Notes under the pieces: generated by a model
Databases searched by the model: none
What the model was told of the DNA's origin: nothing
Seen by the model: the letters and a program-made list of their open reading frames with translations, nothing else
Shown here: positions 1-9,844 of the stretch, piece by piece
Numbering within the stretch: position 1 is the stretch's first letter
Layout of the letters: every line of letters begins with the position of its first letter
DNA from: Arthrobacter sp. ISL-48
GTDB lineage: Bacteria; Actinomycetota; Actinomycetes; Actinomycetales; Micrococcaceae
NCBI RefSeq assembly: GCF_018613805.1
Contig: NZ_JAGGPL010000014.1
Location: 33,623 to 97,622, forward strand
Length of the DNA stretch: 64,000 nucleotides
Reading direction: 5' to 3'
Program-made: the position numbers and the translations under genes

Positions 1-43
1 CAGCGAGCGGCCCGCCCGGCACTCACAAGCAAACTACGTCTGA
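1..43 (+). CDS. 3' end of an upstream gene (partial), possibly the solute-binding protein of the ABC system
   Basis: One frame is open from the window edge and ends in TGA at 41-43, eight bases before the permease start. Thirteen codons are too few to identify it. Amino-acid ABC operons usually place the solute-binding protein gene directly before the permease, so that is the natural guess. The guess rests only on position. Confidence 0.3.
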   Translation, partial: SERPARHSQANYV

Positions 44-51
44 GAGTAACC

Positions 52-840
52 ATGGACTGGTTCGATACCATCATCCGCACCTTCTTCGATTTCGGCGCAA
101 TGGCCGAAGTCATGCCCCAACTCCTGGGAGTAGGGCTCCTAAACACTCTGATCATCTCCGTCGCCGCCACGGCCATCGGTCTCGCGCTGGGCATGATCGT
201 AGCGATCATGGGCATTTCGCCGTCCAGATGGCTCCGTATCCCGGCCAGGATCTACACGGACCTCTTCCGCGGCCTTCCTGCCATCCTCACCATCCTGCTG
301 ATCGGTCAGGGCTTCGCCCGGCTGAGCCAGTCAATCTTCGGGCCTTCCCCTTATCCGCTCGGAATCATCGCGCTGAGCCTGATCGCAAGCGCATACATCG
401 GGGAAATCTTCCGGGCCGGCATCCAAAGCGTGGACAAGGGCCAAGGGGAAGCCTGCCGTGCGCTGGGCATGAGCTACGCCAAGTCCATGGCCCTGGTGGT
501 GGTGCCGCAGGGTATCCGCCGGGTCCTGCCCGCTCTCGTGAACCAGTTCATCGCCATCGTCAAGGACTCGTCCCTCGTCTACTTCCTGGGCCTTCTGGTC
601 AGCGAGCGTGAGCTCTTCCGGGTGGGCCAGGATGCCGCCGTGCTCTCCGGAAACCTCTCACCGCTGGTCATGGCAGGGCTCTTCTACCTGGTGATCACGG
701 TTCCCCTGACCCACCTGGTCAACTATTTCGACAACCGCTTCCGCACCGGAAAGCGGCGTCCCTCGGCCCCGAGCAGCGGCCTGAATGAAGTCAAGGAACT
801 CGACGCGGCCTCGCCGCTGATCACCGGGAGCAACACATGA
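52..840 (+). CDS. Amino-acid ABC transporter permease (HisM/GlnP family)
   Basis: Membrane subunit of a polar amino-acid importer, 262 aa, normal for the family. The sequence shows several hydrophobic segments, beginning at about residues 23-50. The family's cytoplasmic EAA-type loop lies around residues 125-165, with the signature [15 protein letters not shown], which docks to the ATPase. The ATG at 52 follows a GAGAG ribosome site. The stop overlaps the next start as ATGA, so permease and ATPase are probably translationally coupled. The two downstream oxidoreductases suggest that the imported compound is an amino acid, opine or related amine that is then oxidised. The exact substrate cannot be read from the sequence. 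A truncated solute-binding gene probably lies just before it. Confidence 0.93.
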   Translation: MDWFDTIIRTFFDFGAMAEVMPQLLGVGLLNTLIISVAATAIGLALGMIVAIMGISPSRWLRIPARIYTDLFRGLPAILTILLIGQGFARLSQSIFGPSPYPLGIIALSLIASAYIGEIFRAGIQSVDKGQGEACRALGMSYAKSMALVVVPQGIRRVLPALVNQFIAIVKDSSLVYFLGLLVSERELFRVGQDAAVLSGNLSPLVMAGLFYLVITVPLTHLVNYFDNRFRTGKRRPSAPSSGLNEVKELDAASPLITGSNT

Positions 841-1613
841 GCCTCGCAAGCAGCACTGGGAAAACCACCGCTGAAAGCCAAACCTTTCACGGCTCCAGCC
901 TGGAGCTGAAGAACCTGACCATGGCCTACGGCGATATCGAGGTTCTCCGCAACGTCAGCCTCACGGTGGCCCCCGGAACCACCACCTGCATCATCGGCCC
1001 TTCCGGTTCGGGCAAATCCACCCTGCTGCGCGGCGTCAACCGGCTGCACGAACCCAAGAGCGGGGACGTGCTGCTCGCCGGCGAAAGCACGCTGGAGGTC
1101 AAGCCGGACATCCTCCGAAGCCGAATCGGGATGGTGTTCCAGCACTTCAACCTCTTCCCGGACCACACGGCACTTGAGAACGTGGCGCTGGCTCTCTGGA
1201 GCGTCAAGGGAATGCCCAAGGCTGAGGCACGGGAACGTGCCCGGCGGCGCCTCGCCGAGGTCGGACTCGTGGAGCGGGCTGACCACCGGCCGCGGGACCT
1301 CTCCGGAGGCCAGCAGCAGCGGGTCGCCATCGCACGCGCCCTGGCCATGGAACCCGAAGTCATGCTCTTCGACGAAGCCACCAGCGCCCTGGATCCAGAG
1401 CTCGTCAAGGGCGTGCTGAGCCTCATGGCAGGCCTCGGCAAGCGCGGTATGACGATGCTCGTGGTCACTCATGAGATGGGCTTCGCCCGCAAAGTCGCGG
1501 ACCAGGTGGTCTTCATGGACGAGGGTGAAGTGGTAGAGGCCGGCACGCCCAGCGAACTGTTCGATCACCCGAAAAGCGAACGTCTCCAGCGCTTCCTGTC
1601 GGAGGTGCTGTGA
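837..1613 (+). CDS. Amino-acid ABC transporter ATP-binding protein (GlnQ/HisP family)
   Basis: Cytoplasmic ATPase of the importer, 258 aa. Walker [10 protein letters not shown] lies at residues 54-62, the Q-loop in [10 protein letters not shown], the signature in [14 protein letters not shown], Walker B plus catalytic Glu in [13 protein letters not shown], and the switch His in VVTHEM. About 20 residues before the first beta strand are longer than in typical GlnQ proteins. A start nearer residue 22 is conceivable, but the ATGA overlap with the permease stop supports 837. The stop overlaps the next gene (GTGATG), so at least three genes appear coupled. Confidence 0.95.
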   Translation: MSLASSTGKTTAESQTFHGSSLELKNLTMAYGDIEVLRNVSLTVAPGTTTCIIGPSGSGKSTLLRGVNRLHEPKSGDVLLAGESTLEVKPDILRSRIGMVFQHFNLFPDHTALENVALALWSVKGMPKAEARERARRRLAEVGLVERADHRPRDLSGGQQQRVAIARALAMEPEVMLFDEATSALDPELVKGVLSLMAGLGKRGMTMLVVTHEMGFARKVADQVVFMDEGEVVEAGTPSELFDHPKSERLQRFLSEVL

Positions 1614-2656
1614 TGTCGCAGGCGAGTCGCGGACCCATCCGCACGGGCCTGGTCGGGTTCGGCATCTCGGGCGGCGTCTTCCACGCCCCCCTCATTGAGG
1701 CCGATCCGGACTACTCGCTGGACGTCATCGTGACCGCGGATCCGGAGCGAGCCGCCGAAGCTGCCCGGCGTTACCCGAAGGCGCGGGTGGTCCCGACGCC
1801 GGAGGCGCTGTTCGCCCTGGCCACAGACCTTGACCTCCTCATCCTGGGTACGCCTCCGCTCACCCACTTCGATCTCGCGGCAACGGCCATTTCCCATGGC
1901 CTCCACGTGGTGGTTGACAAGCCGTTTGTCACGGCGTCGGCGCACGGTCAAGAGCTCCTCACCCGGGCAACCGACGCCGGCGTGCAGCTGACGGTATTCC
2001 AGAACCGCCGCTGGGACGCCGACTTCCTGACCCTCCAGAAGCTCGTGCAGGGGGGAGCCCTCGGCGAGATCCGCACCTTCGAGTCGCGGTTTGAATGGTG
2101 GCGCCCCGAGGGATTCGGCAACTGGCGCGACACAGCAACCCTGGCGGAAGGTGGAGGCATCCTTCACGACCTCGGAGCACACCTGATCGACCAGGCAGTC
2201 CGGCTGTTCGGAGCGGTGGAGGAAAGCTACGGGGAGACGGCCAACCACGGGCCCCATCCGGACGGCGCCGAAACCGAGGCCTTCGTGTCCCTGCTCCATG
2301 AATCAGGGGTCCGGTCCAGGCTGTGGATGAACGGGATGGCGGCCCAGGTTGGCCCGCGGTTCCACGTGCTCGGTTCCAGGGCCGGTTATACAAAGTGGGG
2401 CCTCGACAGCCAGGAACCGGCCCTCGTGGCTGGCATGTCGCCGTCGGATCCGGCCTACGGAGTCGATTCCCAGGAGTCTTGGGGGGTCCTCGGGATCGAC
2501 GGAGCCACTGAGCCCGTTCCGGCCGAAAAGGGCGCATATCCCACGTTCTACAACGAGCTGGCCACAGCCCTGCGAGGGGAGGGGTCGCTGCCCGTTGCGC
2601 CGGCCGAATCCCTGGAAGTCCTCAAGGTCATCGAAAAGATCCACGCCTTCGCGTAG
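1610..2656 (+). CDS. Gfo/Idh/MocA family NAD(P)-dependent oxidoreductase
   Basis: 348 aa, full length for the family. The N-terminal Rossmann fold begins with [10 protein letters not shown], where GFGISGG is the dinucleotide loop. The family EKP-type motif appears as VDKPF at about residues 102-106. The C-terminal part has the mixed alpha/beta substrate domain, including the [14 protein letters not shown] segment typical of YdgJ/MocA-like members. Its start overlaps the ABC ATPase stop and an FAD oxidoreductase follows 63 bp later. It probably acts on the imported compound or its product. Members oxidise sugars, inositols, opines or biliverdin, so the substrate stays open. Confidence 0.9.
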   Translation: MMSQASRGPIRTGLVGFGISGGVFHAPLIEADPDYSLDVIVTADPERAAEAARRYPKARVVPTPEALFALATDLDLLILGTPPLTHFDLAATAISHGLHVVVDKPFVTASAHGQELLTRATDAGVQLTVFQNRRWDADFLTLQKLVQGGALGEIRTFESRFEWWRPEGFGNWRDTATLAEGGGILHDLGAHLIDQAVRLFGAVEESYGETANHGPHPDGAETEAFVSLLHESGVRSRLWMNGMAAQVGPRFHVLGSRAGYTKWGLDSQEPALVAGMSPSDPAYGVDSQESWGVLGIDGATEPVPAEKGAYPTFYNELATALRGEGSLPVAPAESLEVLKVIEKIHAFA

Positions 2657-2719
2657 CCCGCAAACAACATCAATGAACCTGCGCCCAAAGCGCACCAAGT
2701 ATCAGAGAAGGGGAGAACC

Positions 2720-3841
2720 ATGTCCTCCATCACTCCAGCCAAACGCGTCGCTATCATCGGAGGCGGCATCCTGGGGGTTTCCACCGCCGTCCACCTGCTA
2801 CGGGAGGGCGCGGCCGTGACCCTGCTGACCGAACGAGGCCTCGCCAGCGAGGCTTCGGGCCGTTCATTGTCCTGGCTCAATTCTGCGGGCGAGAGGTCCA
2901 CTCCGTACCATCAGCTGCGCCTCGCCGGCGTGGACCGCTACCGCACGCTGTTCGCAACAGACCCCGCCCGTGAGTGGCTGCAGTTCGGCGGCGGGCTCAT
3001 GTGGAACCCCGCCGGCCAGCAGGACGCAACGGCGGCCCGGCACGCCTACGAGAAGTCGGTCGGCTATGACTCCAAGCTGCTGGCTCCGGCGGAAATCGCA
3101 GCCGCAACCCCCGGTATCGATGCAACGGCAGTGCCGGACAACGCCATCTTCAACCCTGGCGAAGGCTGGGTCAGCCTGCCGGACCTCGTGGATTTCCTGA
3201 TGGAGGAATTCCACGCACTCGGGGGGCAGCTCGTGCTGAACGCCGGCAAGGCCTCCGTGGTGGTCGACGGCGGCCGCGCCGCTGGTGTGGATACGGCAGC
3301 GGGCGACACCTACGACGCCGACGCGGTCCTGGTCGCCTGCGGGGCCGCAACGCCCGCCGTCGTGGCGCCGCTCGGCGTCGAAATCCCCAACGCTTCCCCT
3401 GTTTCCATGCTGGTGGTCACCAAACCGGTCGAGCACGACGTCAAAGCGGTGCTGAACACCCCGCGGGCGGCGATCCGCCCCAACCCGGGAAGCACTTTTG
3501 CCCTGGACCACGACTGGTATGAAGACCACATCACCGAACACGCAGACGGCTCGTTCGATATCCCCGACGCCGTGGTCCAGGAACTGGCCGATGAAGCCTC
3601 CAGGCTCATCGCCGGCAATCCGGACCTCAAGCCCGCGTCCTGGAAAATCGGCTACAAGCCCATCCCCGGCGACGGCGAACCCGTCCTCGGCGAAACCGGC
3701 CAGGTGCCAGGCTGCTTCGTGGCCTTCACCCACTCGGGGGCAACGCTGGGACTCATCGCCGGCGAACTGCTCAGCGGCGAGATCCTGACCGGAAACAAGC
3801 ATCCGATGCTGGCGACCTTCCGGCCCGGGCGATTCTCCTAG
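2720..3841 (+). CDS. FAD-dependent amine/amino-acid oxidoreductase (DAO/DadA-like)
   Basis: 373 aa. The N-terminus has the FAD-binding beta-alpha-beta motif VAIIGGGILGVSTA, residues about 10-23. The C-terminus has the DAO-family second FAD contact region YKPIPGDGEPVLGE followed by FVAFTHSGATLG. The family oxidises the C-N bond of D-amino acids, glycine, sarcosine or opines. The ATG at 2720 follows the ribosome site GAGAAGGGGAGAA. It is the last gene of the transporter operon, before a strong hairpin at 3853-3882. Import, then oxidation by a Gfo/Idh enzyme and this flavoprotein, is my reading of the operon. The substrate is not known. Confidence 0.9.
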   Translation: MSSITPAKRVAIIGGGILGVSTAVHLLREGAAVTLLTERGLASEASGRSLSWLNSAGERSTPYHQLRLAGVDRYRTLFATDPAREWLQFGGGLMWNPAGQQDATAARHAYEKSVGYDSKLLAPAEIAAATPGIDATAVPDNAIFNPGEGWVSLPDLVDFLMEEFHALGGQLVLNAGKASVVVDGGRAAGVDTAAGDTYDADAVLVACGAATPAVVAPLGVEIPNASPVSMLVVTKPVEHDVKAVLNTPRAAIRPNPGSTFALDHDWYEDHITEHADGSFDIPDAVVQELADEASRLIAGNPDLKPASWKIGYKPIPGDGEPVLGETGQVPGCFVAFTHSGATLGLIAGELLSGEILTGNKHPMLATFRPGRFS

Positions 3842-3852
3842 CCAAAAAGCGG

Positions 3853-3882
3853 CAGGGCCCGCCACCTCGTGGTCGGGCCCTG
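3853..3882. terminator. Hairpin terminator between converging genes
   Basis: A 9-bp perfect stem (CAGGGCCCG / CGGGCCCTG) continues inward as CCAC/GTGG with one bulged base. It sits 11 bases after the FAD oxidoreductase stop and 24 bases before the end of the opposing peptidase gene. There is no clear U-tract, as is common for actinobacterial terminators. Confidence 0.75.
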
Positions 3883-3905
3883 ACCGCACCGGGAGGAGGA
3901 GGAAC

Positions 3906-6182
3906 CTAGGCAGCCCCGCCCGCCAGCGTCCTCCACAGGAAGTGCTGGCTGCGGGCCTGCAGCGCGGCCGTCTGCCTGTTGTCCGAAGCCCCGGCATGAC
4001 CGCCCTCGAGTGCTTCGTGATACCAGACATTCGGGATGCCCATCGCCTGCATTCTCGCTGCCATCTTCCGGGCCTGGACGGGGCCCACCCTGTCATCGGA
4101 AGTGGCTGTCCAGATGAACGTCTCCGGGTATTCCACGCCGTCCTTCAGCAGGTGGTACGGCGAGAACGTCCTGATAAACTCCCACTCCCCAGGCACGTCA
4201 GGGTCGCCGTACTCGGCAATCCATGAGTGTCCGGCTGAAAGCTTCGTATAGCGCCGCATGTCCAGCAGCGGGACACCGCACGACACGGCACCGAACAGTT
4301 CCGGATACTGCGTGAGCATGTTGCCCACCAGCAGCCCGCCGTTGGAGCCGCCCACGCAGCCGAGCCGCTCACGCGACGTCACACCGCGGGAAATAAGGTG
4401 CCGGGCTACCGCTGCGAAATCCTGGTACGCCCGGTGCCGGTTCTCCTTCAGGGCGGCCCGGTGCCATGACGGCCCGTACTCGCCGCCACCGCGGATGTTG
4501 GCTACCACGTAGACGCCCCCGCGGGAGTGCGGGGCCGCACCCTCGGCGCCGGCCGATTCCGCCGTCCGCCGTTCCAGCCAGGCCCTGCCCACCGTTCCGC
4601 TGTAGGCAGGTGGCCTGGAAATCTCGAAGCCGCCATAGCCGGAGAGCTGCGTCGGGTTCTGGCCGTCCAGGACCAGGTCGCGGGACGCCACCTGGAAGTA
4701 GGGAACCCGGGTACCGTCGGCGGAGACGGCGAAGTGCTGCTGCACCTCATACTTGCCGTCGTCAAAGAACGACGGCGACGCCTTCACCGCCGCGTGGCTG
4801 CTCACCACGCCTGCCATCCCCACAGCGTTCCCTTCCGCTGTTCCCCGCTTAAGGGTTCCACGCATCAGCGTGCTGGGCGTCGTGAAGCCGGTGGCGACGA
4901 GCCAGAAATCGTCGCCGGCACCGCCGTCGTCCGGGCTTTCGTCTTCGTCGTCCACGGCATAGGCGTTCACGTCGTGCAGCGGCGGGCAGGCGTCCAGGAG
5001 CGAGGAGGCCCACGCGCCCTCGCCGGAAACACCTGGCCGCGAAGGGTCAAGGACGCGGAGCTCGGACGAGACATCCCGGAGCAGGTTGAGCAGCAGGAAA
5101 TTCCGGGTCCAGCTCCAGGACTGCAGCGACGTGTGTGCGTCCGGAGTGAACAGGACTGAGAGCTCGCGTGATCCGGCGAGGTAGTCCTCGAATCCGGCCG
5201 CCAGCAGGGAACCTGCCGGGTACGTTGTGTCGCCAAGCGCCCAGTCACGCTGCGGCCTGAAGAGGAGCCAGCCGCGGTGGGCGCTCAGGTTCACGTCCGT
5301 TGGGGCGTCAATCTCAACCTACGAACCGTCCCGCTGAACGAAGGTGCTCCGGTTGTAGAAGTCGATGTAGTCCACGGCAAAAGTGCGCTCGAAACCGGGG
5401 GTCGAGTCGTGCGCCACCACGGCCATCATGTGGTCCTCGGCCACCTCGAACAGCCGCGTCGCCTGACCCAGGGTTTGACCGCGCCGAAGGGTCACTGCCG
5501 TCCGCGCGTAGGAAGACGCTGTCCGGGGGAGGTCCTCAGCGGTGGAGGCGACCAGCAGCGTGTCCGTGTCCAGCCACGAGACGTTGCCCTTGGCCGTCGG
5601 CAGGTCAAAGCCGCCGGCAGCGGGGTCAACGAAAGTGCGGGTCGCGACGTCGAACTCGCGGTAGCGGTTCGCGTCGCCGCCGTCGGGGGAGAGGGCCAGG
5701 AGCGCCAGCCGGTACGTTTCGCCGGCCGCCGGGCGGAGGAAGGTGGCCCCGTGGAACACCCACTCTTCGCCCTCGGCGGCCGCGAGCGCGTCCACATCCA
5801 GCAGGACATCCCATTCGGGGGCTTCCGTGCAGTAGCTGTCCCAGGTGGTGCGGCGCCACAGCCCCTTGGGGTTCTGCCGGTCCTTCCAGAAGTTGTAGTA
5901 CCAGTCGCCGCGCTTGCCCACCATCGCGATCCGGTCGGTGGAGTCAAGCACCTCAAGAATGCTTCCCTCGAGGCCTGCGTAGTCCGCGTCCTCCAGGAGG
6001 TCCTCAGTGCGGGCGTTCTGCTCCCGTACCCAGGCCAGCTGCTCCTCACCATAAATGTCCTCGAGCCAGACGTTCTCATCGGTGGGCTCGGGGGCCACCC
6101 CCGCAGGGGACGAAACAGGGGAAGAAGCCGCGGAGGAGGGAGAACCGGATGCGGACGCTGGATCAGCTGCAGTGGTGGTCAT
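3906..6182 (-). pseudogene. Prolyl oligopeptidase family (S9A) serine peptidase interrupted by an in-frame TAG
   Basis: Read continuously from ATG 6182 to the stop at 3906, this is a 758-codon S9A peptidase with one amber codon at 5321-5319 (codon 288). The two halves are in the same frame, so this is a nonsense change and not a frameshift. The N-terminal half carries the family start (ENVWLEDIYGEEQLAWV) and propeller sequence. The C-terminal half carries the nucleophile in GGSNGG, the Asp in TSDDRVGP and the His in EGGHAG. Translation runs QRDGS-stop-VEIDAPTDV. A Trp codon (TGG to TAG) is the simplest ancestral state. A GTG at 5294 could restart translation but has no clear ribosome site and would yield only the catalytic half. 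Either a recent inactivation or a sequencing error would explain it. Confidence 0.85.
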
Positions 6183-6256
6183 CCGCCCATCCAAACAACA
6201 TCTGCGCACAGGTAGCAAGTCAAACGTGCAAGGCTCCTGCCGATACTCTGGATGCC

Positions 6257-8185
6257 GTGGGTAAATCGCAGAGCATCCGGACGGCCATCATCGGCGCCGG
6301 CCCCCGGGGTACCAGCGTCCTTGAGCGACTGCTCGCCCACTCCGCCGCCCGCACCGGATCGGCGGCCCTCCATATTGAGGTCATCGACCCCTACCCGGCA
6401 GGACCGGGGCATGTGTGGCAGCCGGACCAGTCCCGGCTGTACCTTATGAACACCCAATCGTTCTACCCCACGGTCATTCCCGAGGATCCCGGGCTTGCCC
6501 CGCCCGTGGCCGGCACCACGTTTGACCAGTGGCGGGTCCGGCAGCAGCACGACCCTCAGCCGTCCCTTACGGAGGACGACTGCTCCGAACTTGCCGCCCT
6601 GGGTTCGACGGACTTTCCCAGCCGCGCCCTCTACGGCCGCTACCTCCGCTGCATTCTGGAGGAGCTGACGGCACAACTGCCCGACGGCGTGACCATCACG
6701 TTCCACGAAACGTCCGCCCTGTCAGTACGCCCGGCGGGCAATGGAACGTTCGACGTCGGGCTCGCCGGCGGCGGGTCGCTCACCGCCGACTCCGTGGTCC
6801 TGGCGCTCGGCCACATTCCCTCCCGGCTCAACCCGGAGCAACGGGAACTGCAGTCCTCGGCCAGGCAACTGGGCCTGCGTTACCTGCCGCCTTCCATACC
6901 GGCGGACGTGGACTGGTCCGAGATTCCAGCCGGCGAGCCGGTCCTGGTCCGGGGCATGGGCCTGAACTTCTTCGACGCCGTAGGACAGCTCACGGAGGGC
7001 CGCGGCGGAAAGTTCATCGACGCCGGAAACCGGCTCGAGTATGAGCCGTCGGGCCAGGAACCGCTGATCATTGCGGCGTCCCGGCGCGGCACGCCGTACC
7101 GCGCCAAGGCTGCACTGGACGGCTATTACCCGGCGTCCGTGAAACTCCGGTTCCTTACGGAAGCTGCGCTGGAGCGGTTTGCCACCGCCGGGATCCGGCC
7201 GGGCTTCGACCACGACCTCTGGCCCCTGCTGCACCGCGACACCCTTTGGGCCTACTATTCAACGCTGGTGCGGTCGCAGCCCGGTGCGGTACCCGATCCG
7301 TCTGAGTTCCTGGCCGCCCTCGACGACGCGCTCCGGCCGCACGCCCACAGCTCGGCCAACTGGGAGGACGCCGTGGACAGCGTTCTCGCCGTCCACGTTG
7401 GTCCGCGGCACAGGCTGGACCTCCTGGGCCTCGCCTCTCCGCTGGCGGGCCGGTCGTTCGCCTCGCGGGCGGAACTTGATGCCGCCGTCGTGGATTACCT
7501 GCTCGATGACGCCCGCCGGTCCGCCCTTGGAGAGCAGGACCCCGTGAAAATGGCCATCGGTGCGCTCCATCACGGGCGGGCGGTCCTCAAATCGGCTGTA
7601 GCCGACGGCGGCATCACGGATGAATCCTGGGTCGCCGGGCTTCGTGGCTGGTTCGAGTCGTTCGTGGAGGGGCTGGCCAGCGGCCCGCCCGCGCTGCGCG
7701 CCGAACAGCTGGCGGCGCTCGCGCGCACCGGCGTCGTCAGTTTTGTGGGACCTGGCCCCAGGTTCAGCGTCGACCGGCGGACCGGCATGTTTACCGCAGC
7801 CTCGCCCTGGGTGAACGGCCCGCCCGCGGCGGCGAAGTCCATGGTGGAGGCGCTCGCACCGGCCAACCGGGTATCCGCCAACGCCTCCCCGCTCCTGGAG
7901 CAACTCCTGGCGGACGGACTGGTCCGGCCCCGACTCATGATGACTGCGGAGGGTGCACCCGTCCAGGCCACTGGCCTGGACGTCACCCCGCACCCCTATC
8001 GCCCGGTGGCGGCGAGCGGCGCAATCACCGACGGTCTCTACGTATTGGGCCTGCAGCTCTCGGCTGCCCAGTGGGGAACGGCCATCGCTGCTGAGGCAAT
8101 CCAGCCTGGCCGCCACGCGTACCGAAGCGGCCAGCGCACTCTTCGTGACGCAGACGAAATCGCGCAGGCCATCCTGGGACACTGA
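6257..8185 (+). CDS. FAD/NAD(P)-binding protein (NAD_binding_9-type)
   Basis: 642 aa. The N-terminal dinucleotide motif TAIIGAGPRGTSVLERLL is followed by HIEVIDPYPAGPGHVW and NTQSFYPTV, typical of large actinobacterial FAD-NAD(P)-binding proteins of unknown reaction. A second motif near the C-terminus (GLYVLGLQLSAAQWGTAIAAE) fits the flavin-proximal end of such folds. I chose GTG 6257 because a TACTCT box (6244-6249) lies exactly 7 bases upstream, as in leaderless actinobacterial genes. The same frame stays open much further upstream, but that part lies antisense to the peptidase gene and is compositionally unlike a protein. Divergent from the peptidase, with 74 bp between starts. Substrate unknown. 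Confidence 0.85.
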   Translation: MGKSQSIRTAIIGAGPRGTSVLERLLAHSAARTGSAALHIEVIDPYPAGPGHVWQPDQSRLYLMNTQSFYPTVIPEDPGLAPPVAGTTFDQWRVRQQHDPQPSLTEDDCSELAALGSTDFPSRALYGRYLRCILEELTAQLPDGVTITFHETSALSVRPAGNGTFDVGLAGGGSLTADSVVLALGHIPSRLNPEQRELQSSARQLGLRYLPPSIPADVDWSEIPAGEPVLVRGMGLNFFDAVGQLTEGRGGKFIDAGNRLEYEPSGQEPLIIAASRRGTPYRAKAALDGYYPASVKLRFLTEAALERFATAGIRPGFDHDLWPLLHRDTLWAYYSTLVRSQPGAVPDPSEFLAALDDALRPHAHSSANWEDAVDSVLAVHVGPRHRLDLLGLASPLAGRSFASRAELDAAVVDYLLDDARRSALGEQDPVKMAIGALHHGRAVLKSAVADGGITDESWVAGLRGWFESFVEGLASGPPALRAEQLAALARTGVVSFVGPGPRFSVDRRTGMFTAASPWVNGPPAAAKSMVEALAPANRVSANASPLLEQLLADGLVRPRLMMTAEGAPVQATGLDVTPHPYRPVAASGAITDGLYVLGLQLSAAQWGTAIAAEAIQPGRHAYRSGQRTLRDADEIAQAILGH

Positions 8186-8221
8186 CGCGTGGTCCCCCTG
8201 TCCAGCCGTTGAGGTGGCGGG

Positions 8222-9844
8222 TTACGGGTTCCCGGAATCAGCCATTGCCCGGACCGGAAGGATCACCGCCGAGGGGTGCTGTGGGTCGTGGTAAACCGTC
8301 TGGTCCGCCGCACGGAGGGTGGTGGCAGTGGCACGAGGTTCGCCGGTTCCGGGATTGCGGGCAAAGCGCGGAAACGCCCCGCTGGAGACCTGGACGCGGA
8401 TGCGGTGGCCGCGCTGGAAGCGGTACGCGGTCGGCCAAAGACGCACGGCGGCGACCGACAGCGTGTCCGCGCCGGGCAGGCTGGTCAGTCCGTCGCAGAC
8501 GTTATGGGAGCGTCCGTCGGGGCCGACGTCGCAGAGCCTGACGAAGACATCAGCGTGGGCAAGGCTGGAGCGGAACCAGATGTTCGCACTGACCTCGCCG
8601 ATGACCTCAACGTCCTCGTCGAGTGCGGCGGTGGTGTAGGTGAGCACGTCCGGCCGGCCCTCCAGTGCCGTGTTGTCGACCCGGCCACCACTGCTGATGC
8701 TGATGCCGCCGGCCGCGGGCGTCGGGTCCGCCGGGTCGTAGCGGTAGGTGTCGGGCGCCGATTCGACAGCAGGCTCCCCGGACAATCCGCCGTCGGGGTG
8801 GAGCTGGAACAGTTGCGGCTCATAACCCTTCGGCGGCCAGGAATCGAAGTCCCGCCAGGCTTCCTCGCCCATCACATACAGCCGCACGGGAGGGCGGTCC
8901 GGGACCTGCCCGCCGCGCGCATGGGCGAGGCCGAACTCGACAGCCTCCAGGATGCCTGCGTTTGTGAACTCGGCATGCGTCCACGGCCCGACGGTCAACC
9001 GCGCGGCATGCGCCCCTTCTTGCAGGACCTGGAAGTCACGGAGCTGGCCGGGCAGGAAGATGTCGTACCAGCCACCGATCGAGCTCACCGGCACGCTCAC
9101 GGCAGGCACCCGGTGGGAGTGGTCGATTGCTGCCCAGAACTCATGTTTGGCGTCGTACCTGAGGACGTCCTGGATGTACTTGGAGCTGTGGCCGATGGCC
9201 GCGACGTCGGCCCGATTGAGCGGCAGCGTGTGCATCGCGCGGGCCGTTTTCCGGGCCTGGCCCCGGCTCCTGAGCATCGCCCAGCGCCGCTCCTGCACGG
9301 CTGTCAAAACGCCCCATTCGATCGGCAGCTCCAGCGACATGCCGTCGTCGCGAAGGAACTCAAGGGTCAGCGCCGACTCGGTCACCTGCGGGATCATGGC
9401 CTTCACCTGCGGCGGCAGGCGGTCCGCCACCGCCCACTGGACAAAGCCCAGGTAGCTCATGCCCACCAACACCATCGACTCCCCGAACCAGGGCTGCTCC
9501 ACCACCCAATCCAGCGTGGCCAAACCGTCCTCGCGTTCCTGGCGCATCGGGTCCAGGGTGCCGCCGGAACCGAACCCGCCGCGGACGCTCTGGATCAGCA
9601 CCTGGAACCCGCGCTCGGCCAGAGGCCTGGCCATGGCGGTCGCGAACATGCCCGCCCGGCCGTACGGGGAGCGCAGCAGCGCTGTCGGCAGCCCCTCGCC
9701 CCCTGCCCGCGGCGCCCACCTGTCCGCAAGCAGTTCGACGCCGTCGGGCATCGGCACGCGCAGGTCCTTTTGCACGGCGAGGTCACGGGTCAGGGGCGGG
9801 GGGAGTTCCAGTTTGCGCTGGAGGATGTGGCTCATGAGGTTCAT
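8222..9844 (-). CDS. CocE/NonD family hydrolase (X-Pro dipeptidyl-peptidase S15-like)
   Basis: 540 aa. The N-terminal alpha/beta hydrolase domain contains the strand and oxyanion region QVLIQSVRGGFGSGG and the nucleophile elbow GMSYLG with Ser130. Asp and His candidates follow in later segments. The C-terminal third (roughly 320-540) looks like the jelly-roll domain of the family (SANIWFRSSLAHADVFVRLCDVGPDG). Members hydrolyse esters or amides such as cocaine, glutaryl-cephalosporins or X-Pro peptides, so the substrate here is open. The start ATG 9844 overlaps the TetR stop as ATGA, so the regulator and hydrolase are coupled. A longer upstream reading is rejected because it lies inside tetR. 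Confidence 0.88.
   Translation of the reverse strand: MNLMSHILQRKLELPPPLTRDLAVQKDLRVPMPDGVELLADRWAPRAGGEGLPTALLRSPYGRAGMFATAMARPLAERGFQVLIQSVRGGFGSGGTLDPMRQEREDGLATLDWVVEQPWFGESMVLVGMSYLGFVQWAVADRLPPQVKAMIPQVTESALTLEFLRDDGMSLELPIEWGVLTAVQERRWAMLRSRGQARKTARAMHTLPLNRADVAAIGHSSKYIQDVLRYDAKHEFWAAIDHSHRVPAVSVPVSSIGGWYDIFLPGQLRDFQVLQEGAHAARLTVGPWTHAEFTNAGILEAVEFGLAHARGGQVPDRPPVRLYVMGEEAWRDFDSWPPKGYEPQLFQLHPDGGLSGEPAVESAPDTYRYDPADPTPAAGGISISSGGRVDNTALEGRPDVLTYTTAALDEDVEVIGEVSANIWFRSSLAHADVFVRLCDVGPDGRSHNVCDGLTSLPGADTLSVAAVRLWPTAYRFQRGHRIRVQVSSGAFPRFARNPGTGEPRATATTLRAADQTVYHDPQHPSAVILPVRAMADSGNP

Noticed and set aside
723..1568. 281-codon minus-strand ORF
   Set aside because: It lies opposite the ABC ATPase, which has all its motifs. 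The minus reading is a high-GC shadow.
2864..4096. 410-codon minus-strand ORF
   Set aside because: It is a shadow of the FAD oxidoreductase and runs across the terminator into the peptidase 3' end in another frame.
5300..6256. Upstream in-frame extension (about 319 codons) of the FAD/NAD(P)-binding protein
   Set aside because: It is antisense to the peptidase gene, is Arg/Pro/Gly-rich without protein-like pattern, and the dinucleotide motif plus a leaderless TACTCT box place the start at 6257.
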